Assembly: GCF_000283155.1 (NCBI RefSeq)
Contig: NW_004454177.1
Location: forward strand, 4,957,932 to 5,021,931
Source of the DNA: Ceratotherium simum simum
Taxonomy: Eukaryota; Chordata; Mammalia; Perissodactyla; Rhinocerotidae
Direction of reading: 5' to 3'
Length of the DNA: 64,000 nt
Shown here: one piece after another, positions 28,101-38,869 of the stretch
Position numbering within the stretch: the stretch's first letter is position 1
How the letters are laid out: each line of letters opens with the position of its first letter
Notes under the pieces: generated by a model
The model's database searches: none
What the model saw: only the letters and a program-made list of their open reading frames with translations
What the model was told of the DNA's origin: nothing
Translations under genes and position numbers: made by a program

Positions 28101-31100
28101 CGAGTTCTGCAGAGGATGAGGTTTAGGAGTTGGTACTCCTAAGTGGCAGTGGGGCAACAGGTGTGGAGAAGCTCACCATGGAGGGTCAGGAAAGAGGTGT
28201 GAGAACATGATACTGTGGAACAGTGCAGCAAGAGGGAAAAGCCTGCAGTTAAGAGAGGAATGGCCAGAATAGATAGAAAAACCAAGAGATGGGTGTCCTG
28301 GGAACTGAGGAGGCATTTGCCCTTTTCCTGGCTTCCTTATCCATTGTACCTGATGGCCAATGAATGTCAGAGATTGTCCTGTCTCCATCCAGTCAAGCTG
28401 TGGGGCTGGTGGCAGGTCCAAGTATGAGGGCTGCTGTGAGGTGGAGGCTACTTGTCTGAAAAAGACAAATAGGAGCCAGGCTGGTGGACAAGGTCCTTGA
28501 GCCATGAGGATAGCAAAGATGAGATTTGTTCTCATTTCACAGCCAAAAGGTTACAGAATGCTCTAACAGATGTCAAACTCCCAACAAGAGATTCCCTAGT
28601 AATCTTACCTGTTTGTCCCTTTCCAGCTTCCAGGTGCCGAAGAGCCCTCTTCTGGGTCTGGCACTGCCTGAGGCTGAGTTTGATTCAGGAAAAATAAATG
28701 TGTCTAGGATGCTTAAGAGTCTGCCTAGGCCATACTCCCACCCTCCAGAAGGAAACAAATTGGCATATGGAGGGTGCTGCCATCCTGCAAACTCTTCCCT
28801 CCCTCCCAGCCCTGCCCACACCTTCTCCACTGAGAAGGCTTGCCCCCTGGCTGACAGGTAAGGGAATTCAAGCCGAGCAGGTGAAGCATGGAGTCCATGA
28901 GTTCTCTTAGAAGAGCTGGTAGGTGAAATGCTGGACCTGGGAGAACCAGGGATCAGTGGATTTGGATACTGCTCTGGCTCCTCCGAGAGAAACCAACCTC
29001 TAAGACAGACTGAACCACCTCCTGCCGGCTCTGCTCCACCTCACGGATCTGAGCTGCCATCTGTGGGAGAGAGGCTGCTTAGACAGGCACAAAATCACGG
29101 GGGCTGGGTCCTTCAGAGTACTTTCCCTTAACTTACCTCTCTGATCACCTCATCCTCTTTTTCCTCATAGGAATCCAAACCTTTCACCATGGATTTCTTG
29201 AATCTAAACAGAAAAAGGGCAAGTCAGCCCAGAACTCCAGTCCCTGCCAGTTGTGAAAAGAGCCTCAGTAGATAATTTTTTTAAATTTTGAATAATTTCA
29301 AACTCACAGAAACAAAATAGTATAATGAACATCTGTGTACCTCTCCTTAGATTCACTGTTAACATTTTGCCATAATGCCTCCTCTTTTTTTTTTGTGAGG
29401 AAGATCAGCCCAGAGCTAACATCCATACCAATCCTCCTCTTTTTGCTGAGGAAGACTGGCCCTGGGCTAACATCTGTGCCCATCTTCCTCCACTTTATAT
29501 GGGACGCCGCCACAGCATGGCCTGACAAGCGGTGCATCGGTGCGCACCCGGGATCCGAACCCAGGCCGTCAACAGCGGAGCGCGCGCACTTAACCGCTGC
29601 GCCACGGGGCCAGCCCCTCCTCTTTTTTATATACACATTTCCTTTTTGCCAAAACAAAAGTGGGTTTTAGATATCATGAGACTTAACTCGAATCTAAATA
29701 TTTCAGCACGCATCTCCTGAGAACAGGAACAGTCTATGAAATCATGAAACCATTACCACACTTAAGAATAAAAGCAATTACTCTTTTTGATGTTCAAATG
29801 ATCCCATATTTGGCTAGCGAGAACCCTTTCAAACCAGCTCCTTTGTCCTCTGGACCACTCCATCAATCTGAGCATTTCCAGCACAAGATATTCCAGGTGC
29901 ATCAAGTACTTTCCCTGCCCCAAACCTGAAATTAACTATTTCTCCAATGAAATCTGGTTTGTTTTACTAGAAAGTAGTATTTAGAAGCAAAGAGCTGAGA
30001 GTTAGCAAAGCTCTTACTGCTCCACAGGTGTCATGCTTCTAGCTCCTTCAGAGGACAGAGCTTTTTTGCCTTAAATCAAGAATTCATACTGCTACCTCCC
30101 CATTCAAATCCTTCCATTCCTTACTTGTACCTTCCTTCCGCCATAGTGAAAACCCTGGTTCCCAACATCAATATACTTGCAGTTTTGTTGTCCTACCATA
30201 CATACAAAAAGGCATCAGAATAATACCAATACCACTGTCAACAATACAACTAAGCAAAGCTCAAGATTTCCTTGCAGTTCTTTAGTCCTTAGAAAATATC
30301 CTAAGGGTATACAGTCAGAATTTTGTGTTCAAAAGTTACTTCAATGCTTATTCTTTTGTTTGTGATTATCAATTTGATACATAATTATAATTTGTTTACA
30401 ATTTTAGGATTTGTTTTCTGACCTAATTTTAATATGTAAAACATTTATGTAGAGAAATGGCTCTACCACCATGCCCTGGCAGCCCTGCACTTCTCCATAC
30501 ACACAGAGCCTTGAACCGCAGCTTATCAGAGTCTTGGCTGAATGCCTGTGTGATTCACACATCCCAGAACACAAGAGGATGGGAGGCCTGAAAGGAGCTG
30601 CTATGAGGCCATCTCCCACTTGCCTATCTCCCCTGGGAGGCTGTCATGAGAGTTTCTCATCAACTCCTGGGTTCTGATGAGGTATGGGGGCCCCACCCCT
30701 CTCAGATGACAGCTGCAGTCTACATTTGGCTCCCCAGCAACAGGTATCCTACAACTCACATTGCAATCATCGGCCCTTTTTGTTTCACTGTGGTCCCTTT
30801 CAGTGTGTGAGACAAGGCCCTGGGAAGCTGGCACTTTGTGCTTACTCTCTTTGCTGTCTATGTAAGTAATAAACTCTCTAAATCTAAAAGTGGCTTGGGG
30901 CTGGCCCCGTAGCTTAGCGTTAAGTGCGCGTGCTCCGCTACTGGCGGCCCGGGTTCGGATCCCAGGCGCGCACCGACGCACCGCCTCTCTGGCCATGCTG
31001 AGGCCGCGTCCCACATACAGCAACTAGAAGGATGTGCAACTATGACATATAACTATCTACTGGGGCCTTGGGGGCAAAAAAAAATAGGGAGGAGGATTGG

Positions 31101-33628
31101 CAATAGATGTTAGCTCAGAGCCGGTCTTCCTCAGCAAAAAGAGGAGGATTAGCATGGATGTTAGCTAAGGGCTGATCTTCCTCACAAAAAAATAAATAAA
31201 AGTGGCTCATTTTATCTTTACCAGTCAAATCAGTCAGGCTTGGCTTTGCCTTGTCCTGTGTGTGTGAGCTTGAAATCTGTAAGATTAAGTCAAAACTCTC
31301 AGGGCCAGCCTGGTGGCATAGTGGTTAAGTTCAGCGCACTCCACTTCAGCAGGCCAGGGTTCACAAGTTCAGATCCCGGGCACGGACATAAATCACTCAT
31401 CAAGCCATGCTGTGGCAGTGTCCCACATATAAAATAGAGGAAGATGGGCACAGATGTTAGCTCAGGGCCACTCTTCCTCAAGCAGAAAGAGGAAGATTGG
31501 CAACAGATGTTAGCCCAGGTCCAATCTTCCTCACCAAAAAAAAAAAAAAAGTCAAAACTCTATTTAAGGGGCCAGCCCAGTGGTATAGAGGTTAAGTTCA
31601 CACGCTCAGCTTGTGCGGCCTGGGGTTTGCAGGTTCGGATCCTGGGCATGGACCTACACACCACTTTATCAAGCCATGCTGTGGCAGGCATCCCATATAT
31701 AAAGTAGAAGAAGATGGGCACACATGTTAGCCCAGGGCCAATCTTCCTCAGCAAAAAGAAGAGGATTAGCAGCGGATGTTAGCTCAGGGCTAATCTTCTT
31801 CACTAAAAACAAACAAACAAAAAAAAAAAACCTCTATTTAAACACAAAATTCAGAGAGTCCATCCTCATAATTCTCAATTATAACCTTTTCCACTCAGCT
31901 ATCTTTTATTCATCCACCAAAAACCATATGGCGCTGGGTCAGGGCATGAAGGATATGAGGAGTGCTTTTTGTCCTCAGATTCCCATCTCCTCCCACTCTG
32001 AACCACAGGTGTGAAGGCAAGGTAGAGGGATTTAGGCATTTCTTACTATTCCCTCATTATTTTCCACACTGAGCAGAAAGGAATAACAGATACCATAAGT
32101 TTTTCTGTAACTTTGGCTCTGAGACCCCCTTCACACCTCATAATCTCAATATAGTCCCAATAAAAGTGGTGTCGTGAGGCAGCCTGTGCCCTCTTCCTGA
32201 GGCAGTCAGGGCTCCCACCCTCTCTGTGCCGACCAGCTTCCTGCACTTCAGCTTCTAAGGGTCCTCCAGAGGCCAGTTAATATAGTCTAAAACTATTAAA
32301 AGTGGGTACTGGGTGAGCACCAGTTTTTTGCACACTATAAACAGCCTCTTCTATTCCTAAAGGACCTTAGTATTCTCTGTGCCACACATTTAAGTAGTTG
32401 ATTAGAGTCAACTTTTACTATATACTGTTCTCTATTTGCTAAATGCATTGTAAATCCCATCCCCCAACTAGATTATAAACCTTTCAAGGACTCTGTCATA
32501 CTTCTTCTGTGTCCAACATAGGGCCTGGAATAATGAGTGCTATGAAGACATAGATAACTTAGGAAGTCCTTACTGAACTTTCCAGTTAATAGAGAAAGCT
32601 CCAGTACCTGACACAGATCCAGAGAATTCACACTCTGCTACTTCGTCTTTCATAACTGGTGACTTACCGTGCATAATCTTGTGGGGAGATGAGAAACTTC
32701 TCTTTCATCTGGAGCTCAGCCTTGTTCTCCCACCAGAATCTGTTGGTTGCTTTCTTGTGCTCTGGGCTGAGAATGGAGAGGATGAGTAATCTCAATAAAA
32801 GATCATAGAATATTACTCAGATATCTAGGCATTAGATAATTAATGCAAACTGACATCTGGGTTTCTGCCTCTGGGCAAGGCTGAGAGAGGAACACCGTTA
32901 CTAGTCTCTTCCAGATCTCCAGTCTCCCTCTTCCAATAAAAATGTGAGAATCTGAGAGGAGGTGATGGGAGTAACTTTGAGCCAGCTGCCCAGCTGGCTT
33001 TCCCAGCTGGACCACCAACACTACTGGGACCATGGCAGCCATAAGCCCTCTACCCCTCAAGGCTGGCAATGCCTCTAAGGTGGCTCAATCCATCCACTCC
33101 GATCAAATCACAAAAGCGTTCTTCCTCTCCCCCACGCTAAACCCTCCCTCGCACGTCTGTATGCGAGTGTGCTGGATGAGGTCCCCAGCCCGGCTCTCAC
33201 CTGGCTAGGTGCTCCAGCAGCCCCCCGTGCAGCACGGTCAGGTTTCCGTGGCTCAGGTGTTTCCGCACCTCACAGCTGCAGCACAGGCACCAGCAGCACC
33301 GCTCGTGCTCGGGCACGTAACGCTCCACCTGAGCCGCGCGGATGGCCTTGCGGGCGGCCTCCACCTGCGGCGGACAGCGTGTAACCGGCAAGGGGCCAAG
33401 TAGGACCCCGAGCAGGACCCCCAAATCCCACCCCCTCGGGCCCTCACTGCAGGGCCCGCAGCCCCGCCTCCAGGCCGTCCGCGGCCCCCTCCGGCCTCCC
33501 GTCCGCACCTGGGGCAGGAGCCGCTCCAAAGCCACCTTCAGCTGCCGCTGGTGCTTGCGACTGTAGACGTGTCCGCGACCACAGAAGAAAGTCTGGCGGC
33601 ACAGAGGGCAGCGCTGCGCCGGCGCCAT
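25161..33628 (-). CDS. CENATAC: Centrosomal AT-AC splicing factor (CCDC84), 336 aa, 11 exons
   Basis: Component of the U12-dependent (minor) spliceosome needed for AT-AC intron splicing; also described as a centriole-duplication regulator. Minus-strand exons: 33628-33509, 33364-33201, 32766-32668, 29203-29137, 29060-28998, 28673-28609, 28455-28350, 27082-27052, 25616-25527, 25451-25319, 25233-25161; 1011 nt, all phases consistent. The N-terminus has a C2H2-like finger (Cys7, Cys10, His20, His26) and a second Cys/His cluster (Cys63 to His79). Then come a charged coiled-coil-like stretch (about residues 120-170), [20 protein letters not shown], and the conserved end [19 protein letters not shown]. 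None of its own donors looks U12-type. The final residues read EKRLMIS, four longer than the human end as I recall it. Long introns carry EREs and L1 relics. Confidence 0.95.
25672..25921 (-). mobile_element. ERE-like SINE in CENATAC intron 8
   Basis: Reverse orientation, ending in CAGGCTGGCCC. A diverged copy relative to the neighbouring forward copy. Confidence 0.8.
26035..26277 (+). mobile_element. ERE SINE in CENATAC intron 8
   Basis: Perfect 14-bp duplication AAAGCAACATACCT (26021-26034, 26278-26291). Confidence 0.9.
26300..26990 (-). mobile_element. L1 (L1M-type) 3' end fragment in CENATAC intron 8
   Basis: The plus strand reads the reversed L1 3' end: TTATTGAGGCATAATTGACG, AACCATCACCATAATCAAG, ATATAAATGGAATTTGGTAT, then a GTTCATTTTTGGGGAGACAT block and GCATCTTTTGTATATGCC. 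Confidence 0.75.
27290..27400 (-). repeat. L2 fragment (reverse)
   Basis: GAGTGCCTACTATGTGTCAG and the CTCACAAAGCATACATATCAT block match the reversed L2 3' region. It sits in CENATAC intron 7. Confidence 0.5.
27479..27722 (+). mobile_element. ERE SINE in CENATAC intron 7
   Basis: Perfect 16-bp duplication AAAAAGTGACATTTCA on both sides. 27739-28340 after it is unique intron sequence without recognised elements. Confidence 0.9.
29270..29390 (-). mobile_element. L1M-type fragment, left part
   Basis: TTTCAAACTCACAGAAACAAA and TTCACTGTTAACATTTTGCC, the reversed 3' region of an old L1. The same family lies at 53190-54390. An ERE split it; the right part continues to about 29850. Confidence 0.55.
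29391..29616 (-). mobile_element. ERE SINE in CENATAC intron 3
   Basis: Reverse copy ending GCCACGGGGCCAGCCCC. Flanks share CCTCCTCTTTTTT. Confidence 0.9.
29617..30885. other. CENATAC intron 3 interior: L1 remnant then unclassified DNA
   Basis: To about 29850 the interrupted L1M fragment continues. From there to 30885 I see no gene or clear repeat end; short open frames here lack any domain. Confidence 0.35.
30897..31197 (+). mobile_element. ERE SINE in CENATAC intron 3
   Basis: Full-length copy with both tail modules and (AAAT)n. Flanked by AAAAGTGGCT. Confidence 0.9.
31302..31549 (+). mobile_element. ERE SINE, diverged subfamily (first of a close pair)
   Basis: Head GGCCAGCCTGGTGGCATAG. 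Duplication AGTCAAAACTCT on both sides. The next copy begins 18 bp after its second duplication starts. Confidence 0.88.
31568..31830 (+). mobile_element. ERE SINE, diverged subfamily (second of a close pair)
   Basis: Head GGCCAGCCCAGTGGTATAG. Flanked by ACTCTATTTAA and CCTCTATTTAA; its target overlaps the duplication of the preceding copy, so it came second or used the same AT-rich site. Confidence 0.85.
31831..32660. other. CENATAC intron 3 end, with an L2-like piece
   Basis: 32440-32560 (ACTAGATTATAAACCTTTCAA, AGGACTCTGTC, CAACATAGGGCCTGGAATA) resembles an L2 3' end in forward orientation. Nothing else is recognised. Confidence 0.4.
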
Positions 33629-33790
33629 CGGCCCAGGACTGGGTAACCGGAGGTGCTGCCGCCCCTTCACCATCAGACGACCCCTGACCTCTAGGGGGCG
33701 GGGCGAGCCCAGCGGCCCCCGCGGCCCCAGCGGCGGACAGGCGCCACTGCAACCCGTTCTGCGGCTGCGCGAGTTCTTCCTCTGGCTCCC
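33200..33790 (-). promoter_or_regulatory. CENATAC: CpG island over CENATAC exons 1-2 and promoter
   Basis: GC-rich, CpG-dense block covering the first two exons and roughly 160 bp upstream of the start codon at 33628. No TATA box is evident. The CENATAC first exon has no divergent partner gene visible within 8 kb. Confidence 0.6.
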
Positions 33791-33929
33791 TCTCTGTGTG
33801 CAAACCCTGCCAGTGATCAATGTCGCTGAATGCTGTCTAGCCAGACAGAGCGCACGAAACTGCAGGACCACAAACCACACACGTGTCGGGGCATTGACAA
33901 GGACCCGTATTAGGCAATGTAACAAATCA

Positions 33930-34130
33930 TAACTAGTATTTATAGGGTGCTCACTCTGTTTCCAGAGCTTTACATTTACTACCTAACTTAATCCACACAA
34001 TTACCCTATGGAGCGTATTATCCGCATTTTACAAGCGGGAAAACTGAGGCGGGGGGAGGAAGTAACTTTGTGGAAGGTTGCACAGGTATTAAGCAGTGGA
34101 GGGAGCCCCTTGGGGCGCCGTGCTCTTCAG
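33930..34130 (-). repeat. MIR-like fragment upstream of CENATAC
   Basis: TTTACAAGCGGGAAAACTGAGGC preceded by CTTAATCCACACAATTACCC is the MIR core read in reverse. Confidence 0.6.
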
Positions 34131-34328
34131 TACCAGCAGGCTGTAGAGGACACAAGCTGTGAGGTGGCCATGATCTGAGATCTAATCACAGTCATACCCC
34201 CACAGGGATGTTCTGAGCGTTGCTCCTATAAAGGTGTAAAGGGGAAGCTATAAAAGGTGCAAAATCATTGCTGAGGGTTAACAGACATTTTTAATCTGTA
34301 AAAGTGCTAATCAAATGGAATTTTTATT

Positions 34329-34566
34329 TTTTTTTGTGAGGAGAATCAGCCCTGAGGTAACATCTGCCAATCCTCCTCTTTTTGCTGAGGAAGACTGGCC
34401 CTGGGCTAACATCCGTGCCCATCTTCCTCCACTTTATATGGGGACACCGCCACAGCATGGCTTGACAAGTGGTGCGTCGGTGCGTGCCCGGGATCAGAAC
34501 CAGTTAACCCCGGGCCGCCGCAGAGGAGCGCGAGCACTTAAGTGCTTGCACCACCGGGCCAGCCCT
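34329..34566 (-). mobile_element. ERE SINE
   Basis: Reverse copy, head GGGCCAGCCC at its right end. A small internal rearrangement sits in the head (GTTAACCCCGGGCC). Confidence 0.88.
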
Positions 34567-34593
34567 ATTAATTCTTTACAATCCACTTTTTTT

Positions 34594-34885
34594 TTTTGTT
34601 TTTTTTTTGGTGGGGAAGATCAGCCCTGAGCTAACATCCATGCTAATCCTCTTTTTGCTGAGGAAGATGGGCTCTGAGCTAACATCTATTGCCAATCCTC
34701 CTCCTTTTTTTTCCCCCCCAAAGCCACAGTAGATAGTTGTATGTCATAGTTGCACATCCTTCTAGTTGCTGTATGTGGGACGCAGCCTCAGCATGGCCAG
34801 TGAAGCCTGCATCGGTGCGCGCTGGGATCCAGGCCCGGCAGCCAGTAGCGGAGTGCACTTAACTGCTAAGCCACAGGGCTGGCCC
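34594..34885 (-). mobile_element. ERE SINE
   Basis: Reverse, full-length copy. ACAATCCACTT at both ends. Immediately follows the previous reverse copy. Confidence 0.9.
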
Positions 34886-35529
34886 TACAATCCACTTCTC
34901 ACAGAATCAGCAGCCTCCCTGTCTGTCCTGCTTCCCTATCCCCAGGGCCTAAGGTGAATTGCTTCCTTACAGAGCTGAAATCCCCAGGCTGTGATCTCCA
35001 CTCTAGAGCACACCCACAAAAGCCTGGGAACTAGCCCAGACCTTACTTACAGGATGAGCAGATAGAGCTGATACAATCCCAAACTTCCCTTAGATTTGTT
35101 GCCAGTATTGGTACGTTAACCTGGATAGGCTACAATGTCTGTAGGTGTATACACAGTCAACTCTATATAATTCAGGCCCAGAAAGTAGCCAGACTCCCCT
35201 TCAGATCTTGACTTCCTGTTGGAGCTTCTCTTTAGACACAAGCCTCTGCCAGATGTGATCCATTTTGATGACCCTTGCAACACAATTCTTTGACTTCCCA
35301 TTATTACCCTGGCAGGGTCAATCCTGGACCTTGTCCACCCAAAATTGTTCCTTCTCTGAATCCAAACTCTGATGTTCTACTCCGACCACCATCTTCCACC
35401 CTCCCATGTGGCCTTACCTTTCATCTGGTCTTTAACTGCAGGGAGACCTCCATTCCTGAAGATGACTACGCATATCCATTCTCTCAGAAAATTATTCAGC
35501 ATCTGTCAGTTGCCAGCGGCTTTGTTCTA

Positions 35530-35722
35530 GGCCAGTGGTTTTCAAAGTGTGGCCTCCAGGTCAGCAGAATCAGCATCTGGGAGCTTGTTAGAAATGCAAA
35601 TTCTTGCGCCCCACTCCAGACCCACTGAATCAGAAACTCTGGTATGGGGTCCAGCAATCTGTGGTTTAATGAGCCCTTCAGATGATTCTGATGCTTAATT
35701 AAGTTTGAGAATCACTGGTCTA
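35530..35722 (+). repeat. MER5A-type (hAT-Charlie) element
   Basis: CCAGTGGTTTTCAAAGTGTGG, GCTTGTTAGAAATGCAAATTC, CCACTGAATCAGAAACTCT and closing TTTGAGAATCACTGGTC, the terminal inverted repeat of MER5. Confidence 0.85.
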
Positions 35723-35771
35723 AGTCTTAGGTCCTCTTGGCTTCGTTCTACCTACTGGATCCCAGGAATAT

Positions 35772-36078
35772 TTCTTTTTTTTGTTTTGTTTTTTGTGAGG
35801 AAGATCAGCCCTGAGCTAACATCTGTGCCAATCCTCCTCTTTTTGCTGAGGAAGACCGGCCCTGAGCTAACATCTATTGCCAATCCTCCTCCTTTTTTTT
35901 CCCCGATGCCCCAGTAGATAGTTGTATGTCATAGTTGCACATCCTTCTAGTTGCTGTATGTGGGACGCAGCCTCAGCATGGCCGGAGAAGAGGTGCGTAG
36001 GTGTGCGCCAGGGATCCGAACCCGGGCTGCCAGTAGCGGAGCGCGTGCACTTAACCGCTAAGCCACGGGGCCGGCCCT
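35772..36078 (-). mobile_element. ERE SINE
   Basis: Reverse, full-length copy ending AGCCACGGGGCCGGCCC. Confidence 0.9.
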
Positions 36079-36469
36079 CAATTCATTATTGAATAAATGA
36101 AATGTCACCCCTTTTGTGAAGCCTTCCAGAGTTGTCCTTGCAGAATTAATTTCTTAATTCCAAGGTCCTTTGCTCATTCTGTCGTCATCTTTGTTTAGTA
36201 GTCAATTAAAAACCCAGTAGATGAAAAATTCCTCAAGTGCAGGGACTGTGTCTTATTCATGCCTGACTCCCTAGAACTAGCATAAAGTGGTCTTCTCTGC
36301 ATTTTGTCAAATTAAATTAAAGCCATCGAAACTGCAGGCACCCTGGCGTTAAGATGCCCTTGGGGTGGGAATTTGTGCAGGGAAGGAGCCTAGGAAGCAT
36401 ACAGCTAACAGCCTGCTAATTAATAGTATCAAATTACAAAACAAGCTAATGGGTAGTTTTATTCATTTA

Positions 36470-36905
36470 AAAATTGTACTATCCAAAGAGGCTTATGCAC
36501 CCCTATGTTCATCGCAGCATTATTCACCATAGCCAAGACATGGAAGCAACCCAAGTGTCCCTCAACTGATGACTGGATAAAGAAGATGTGGTATATATAT
36601 ATATCACGGAATACTACTCAGCCATAAAAAAAGACAAAATCGTCCAATTTGCAACAACATGGATGGACCTGGAGGGTATTATGTTAAGTGAAATAAGCCA
36701 GAAAGAGAAAGACAAACAGTGCATGATTTCACTCATAAGTGGAAGATAAACCAACACACGGACAGATAGAACTGTGTTTGGTGGTTACCAGGGGCTAGGG
36801 GTGTGGGGGGTGGGCACAAGGGGTGGAGGGATGCACTTATATGGTGACTGATAAACAATAATGTACAACAAAAATTTCACAATAAAAAAATGAAAAAAAA
36901 ATTGT
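36470..36905 (+). mobile_element. L1 3' end, 5'-truncated
   Basis: End of ORF2 (the CAGCATTATTCACCATAGCC block, ATGGATGGACCTGGAGGGT) followed by the 3' UTR GGTTACCAGGGGCTAGGGG and ATATGGTGACTGATAAACA, poly(A). Same tail as the reverse copy at the window start. 36180-36320 before it has an L2-like 3' piece. Confidence 0.8.
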
Positions 36906-37288
36906 AAAAGGTAACTTGTTGAAAAAAAATGTAGAGGCTATAAATAAAAAGTAAGTGTCCTCCATATCTTGTTACCCTCCATCCTCAAAGATGACTATTG
37001 CTATTTGATACCTATATTCTTTAAGACATTTTCTATGCTTAGACAACATATTTATATATATGAACAATAATTTCTGTCACATTTGGAATCATATTGAACA
37101 TACTATTCTGCTACTGGTTTTTTTTACCCCCAAAAATGTGGATATCTTTCTGTGTCATCACGATTTAAATACTATCTATATTCCAAGGACTCTCAAATGT
37201 ATTTACATCTTTAGCTCAGACTTATCTTCTCAACTCTGGTCATAACAATTATCTACTTGACAGAACCATCCTGATGTCTCATAGATTC

Positions 37289-37503
37289 TTTTTTTTTTTT
37301 TTAATAATTTTCTTTATTTATTTTTCCCCCAAAGCCCCAGCAGATAGTTGTATATCATAGCTGTACATCCTTCTAGTTGCTGTATGTGGGACGCGGCCTT
37401 AGCATGGCCGGGGAAGCGGTGCGTCGGTGCGAGCCCAGGATCTGAACCCGGGCCAACAGCAGCGGAGCACGCGCACTTAACCGCTAAGCCACAGGGCCAG
37501 CCC
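37289..37503 (-). mobile_element. ERE SINE, short form
   Basis: Reverse copy. GTCTCATAGATTC / GTCTCATAGAGTC flank it. Confidence 0.9.
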
Positions 37504-37559
37504 GTCTCATAGAGTCTAAACACAGAAGCATTCAAACCTGCTGCTCCTACAGGCTTCCT

Positions 37560-38635
37560 TTCCTCATCATTCACCCAATTGCTCAAACCAAAAACCTCAC
37601 AGTCATTCTTTTCTCCTCCTTCATCCGGTCAATCCTATTCACTTGTTGATTCTGCCTCCAAGACACATCATCACATTGGTCTGCTTCTCTCCATTTCTTC
37701 TGCCACTGCCACTATCCCAGTCAATCTGGACAACTGCAGTTACCTCCTAAGAGGCCTGCCTGCTTCCACGTCTGCCCCACTACAAGCCACTTTTAATGAG
37801 TGGCTAAGCATGATTTAAAAAATAAAATCAGGTTATGTCAGTTATTTCAATTACTTTCCACTGTACTTGAAAAAAATCCACATCCCTTATCATAGCCTAG
37901 AAAGGTCTGCGTGGTCTAGTCCCTGCCTCCCTCCCCAAGCCCCCCTTGGATCGCTCTCCCCTTGCTTACTGCATTCTGTCCTCCATGGCCTTATCCCCAT
38001 TCTCTCAATAGGCCAAACTGAGGAGGTTCCCTACCTCCCGGGCTTTGTCCATTCTGTTCCCTCTACTAGAACACTTTTCCTTCCCATTCTTCAGCCTGAA
38101 TATTCATTATACAGGTCTCAGTTAACATGTCTTTCTTAGGGCCAGCCCGGTGGCATAGTGGTTAAATTCGTGTACTCCGCTTCGGCAGCCCAGGGTTTGC
38201 AAGTTTAGATCCCGGGCACAGACCTACATACTGCTCATCAAGCCATGCTGTGGCAGCATCCCATATACAAAGTAGAGGAAGATTGGCACAGATGTTAGCT
38301 CAGGGACCATCTTTCTCAAGCAAAAAGAAGAATGGCAACAAATGTTAGCTCAGGGCCAATCTTCCTCACCAAAAAAAAAAAATTTTTTTTTTAAATGTCT
38401 TTCTTAAAAAGGCCTTCTCTGACCCTCTCTCCAATCTAAGTACCCATATTATTTTCTCTCACAATAACCTAAACTTACCTTATTAATATTTATTATCCTT
38501 GTACATTAGTAGTGTGTCTGTTTAGGATCTGTCATTCCATCTAGACTGAAAATTCTGAGGGAGGAACCATTTTGGGTTTCACTGTATCCCTAGCACTGGC
38601 ACAGGGCCTGGCATATTGAAAACTCAAAACAGGGC
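37560..38635 (+). mobile_element. L2 LINE fragment, split by an ERE
   Basis: Old CR1-like LINE: CACCCAATTGCTCAAACC, the CAATCTGGACAACTGCAGTTA block, AGGTCTGCGTGGTCTAGTCC, then after the ERE (38140-38391) GGCCTTCTCTGACC, and finally the CACTGGCACAGGGCCTGGCA 3' end. Confidence 0.75.
38140..38391 (+). mobile_element. ERE SINE inside L2
   Basis: Diverged subfamily. ATGTCTTTCTTA on both sides. Confidence 0.9.
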
Positions 38636-38847
38636 CGGCCCTGTGGCTTGGTGGTTAAGTGCGCGCGCTGCGATGCTGGTGGCCCGGGTTCGGATCCCGG
38701 GTGCGCATCGAGGCACCACTTCTCCGTTCATCCTGAGGCCGAGTCCCACATACAACAACTAGAAGGATGTGCAGCTACGACACACAACTATCCACTGGGG
38801 CTTTGGGAAAAATAAAATAAATAAAATCTTAAAAAAAAAAAAAAAGA
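38633..38847 (+). mobile_element. ERE SINE, short form, at the L2 end
   Basis: Perfect duplication GAAAACTCAAAACA on both sides. Confidence 0.9.
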
Positions 38848-38869
38848 AAACTCAAAACAATTGTTGAAT

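Noticed and set aside
33629..33925. Upstream in-frame extension of CENATAC exon 1 (part of a 242-codon open frame)
   Set aside because: GC-rich leader; the family N-terminus [10 protein letters not shown] at 33628 is the natural start.
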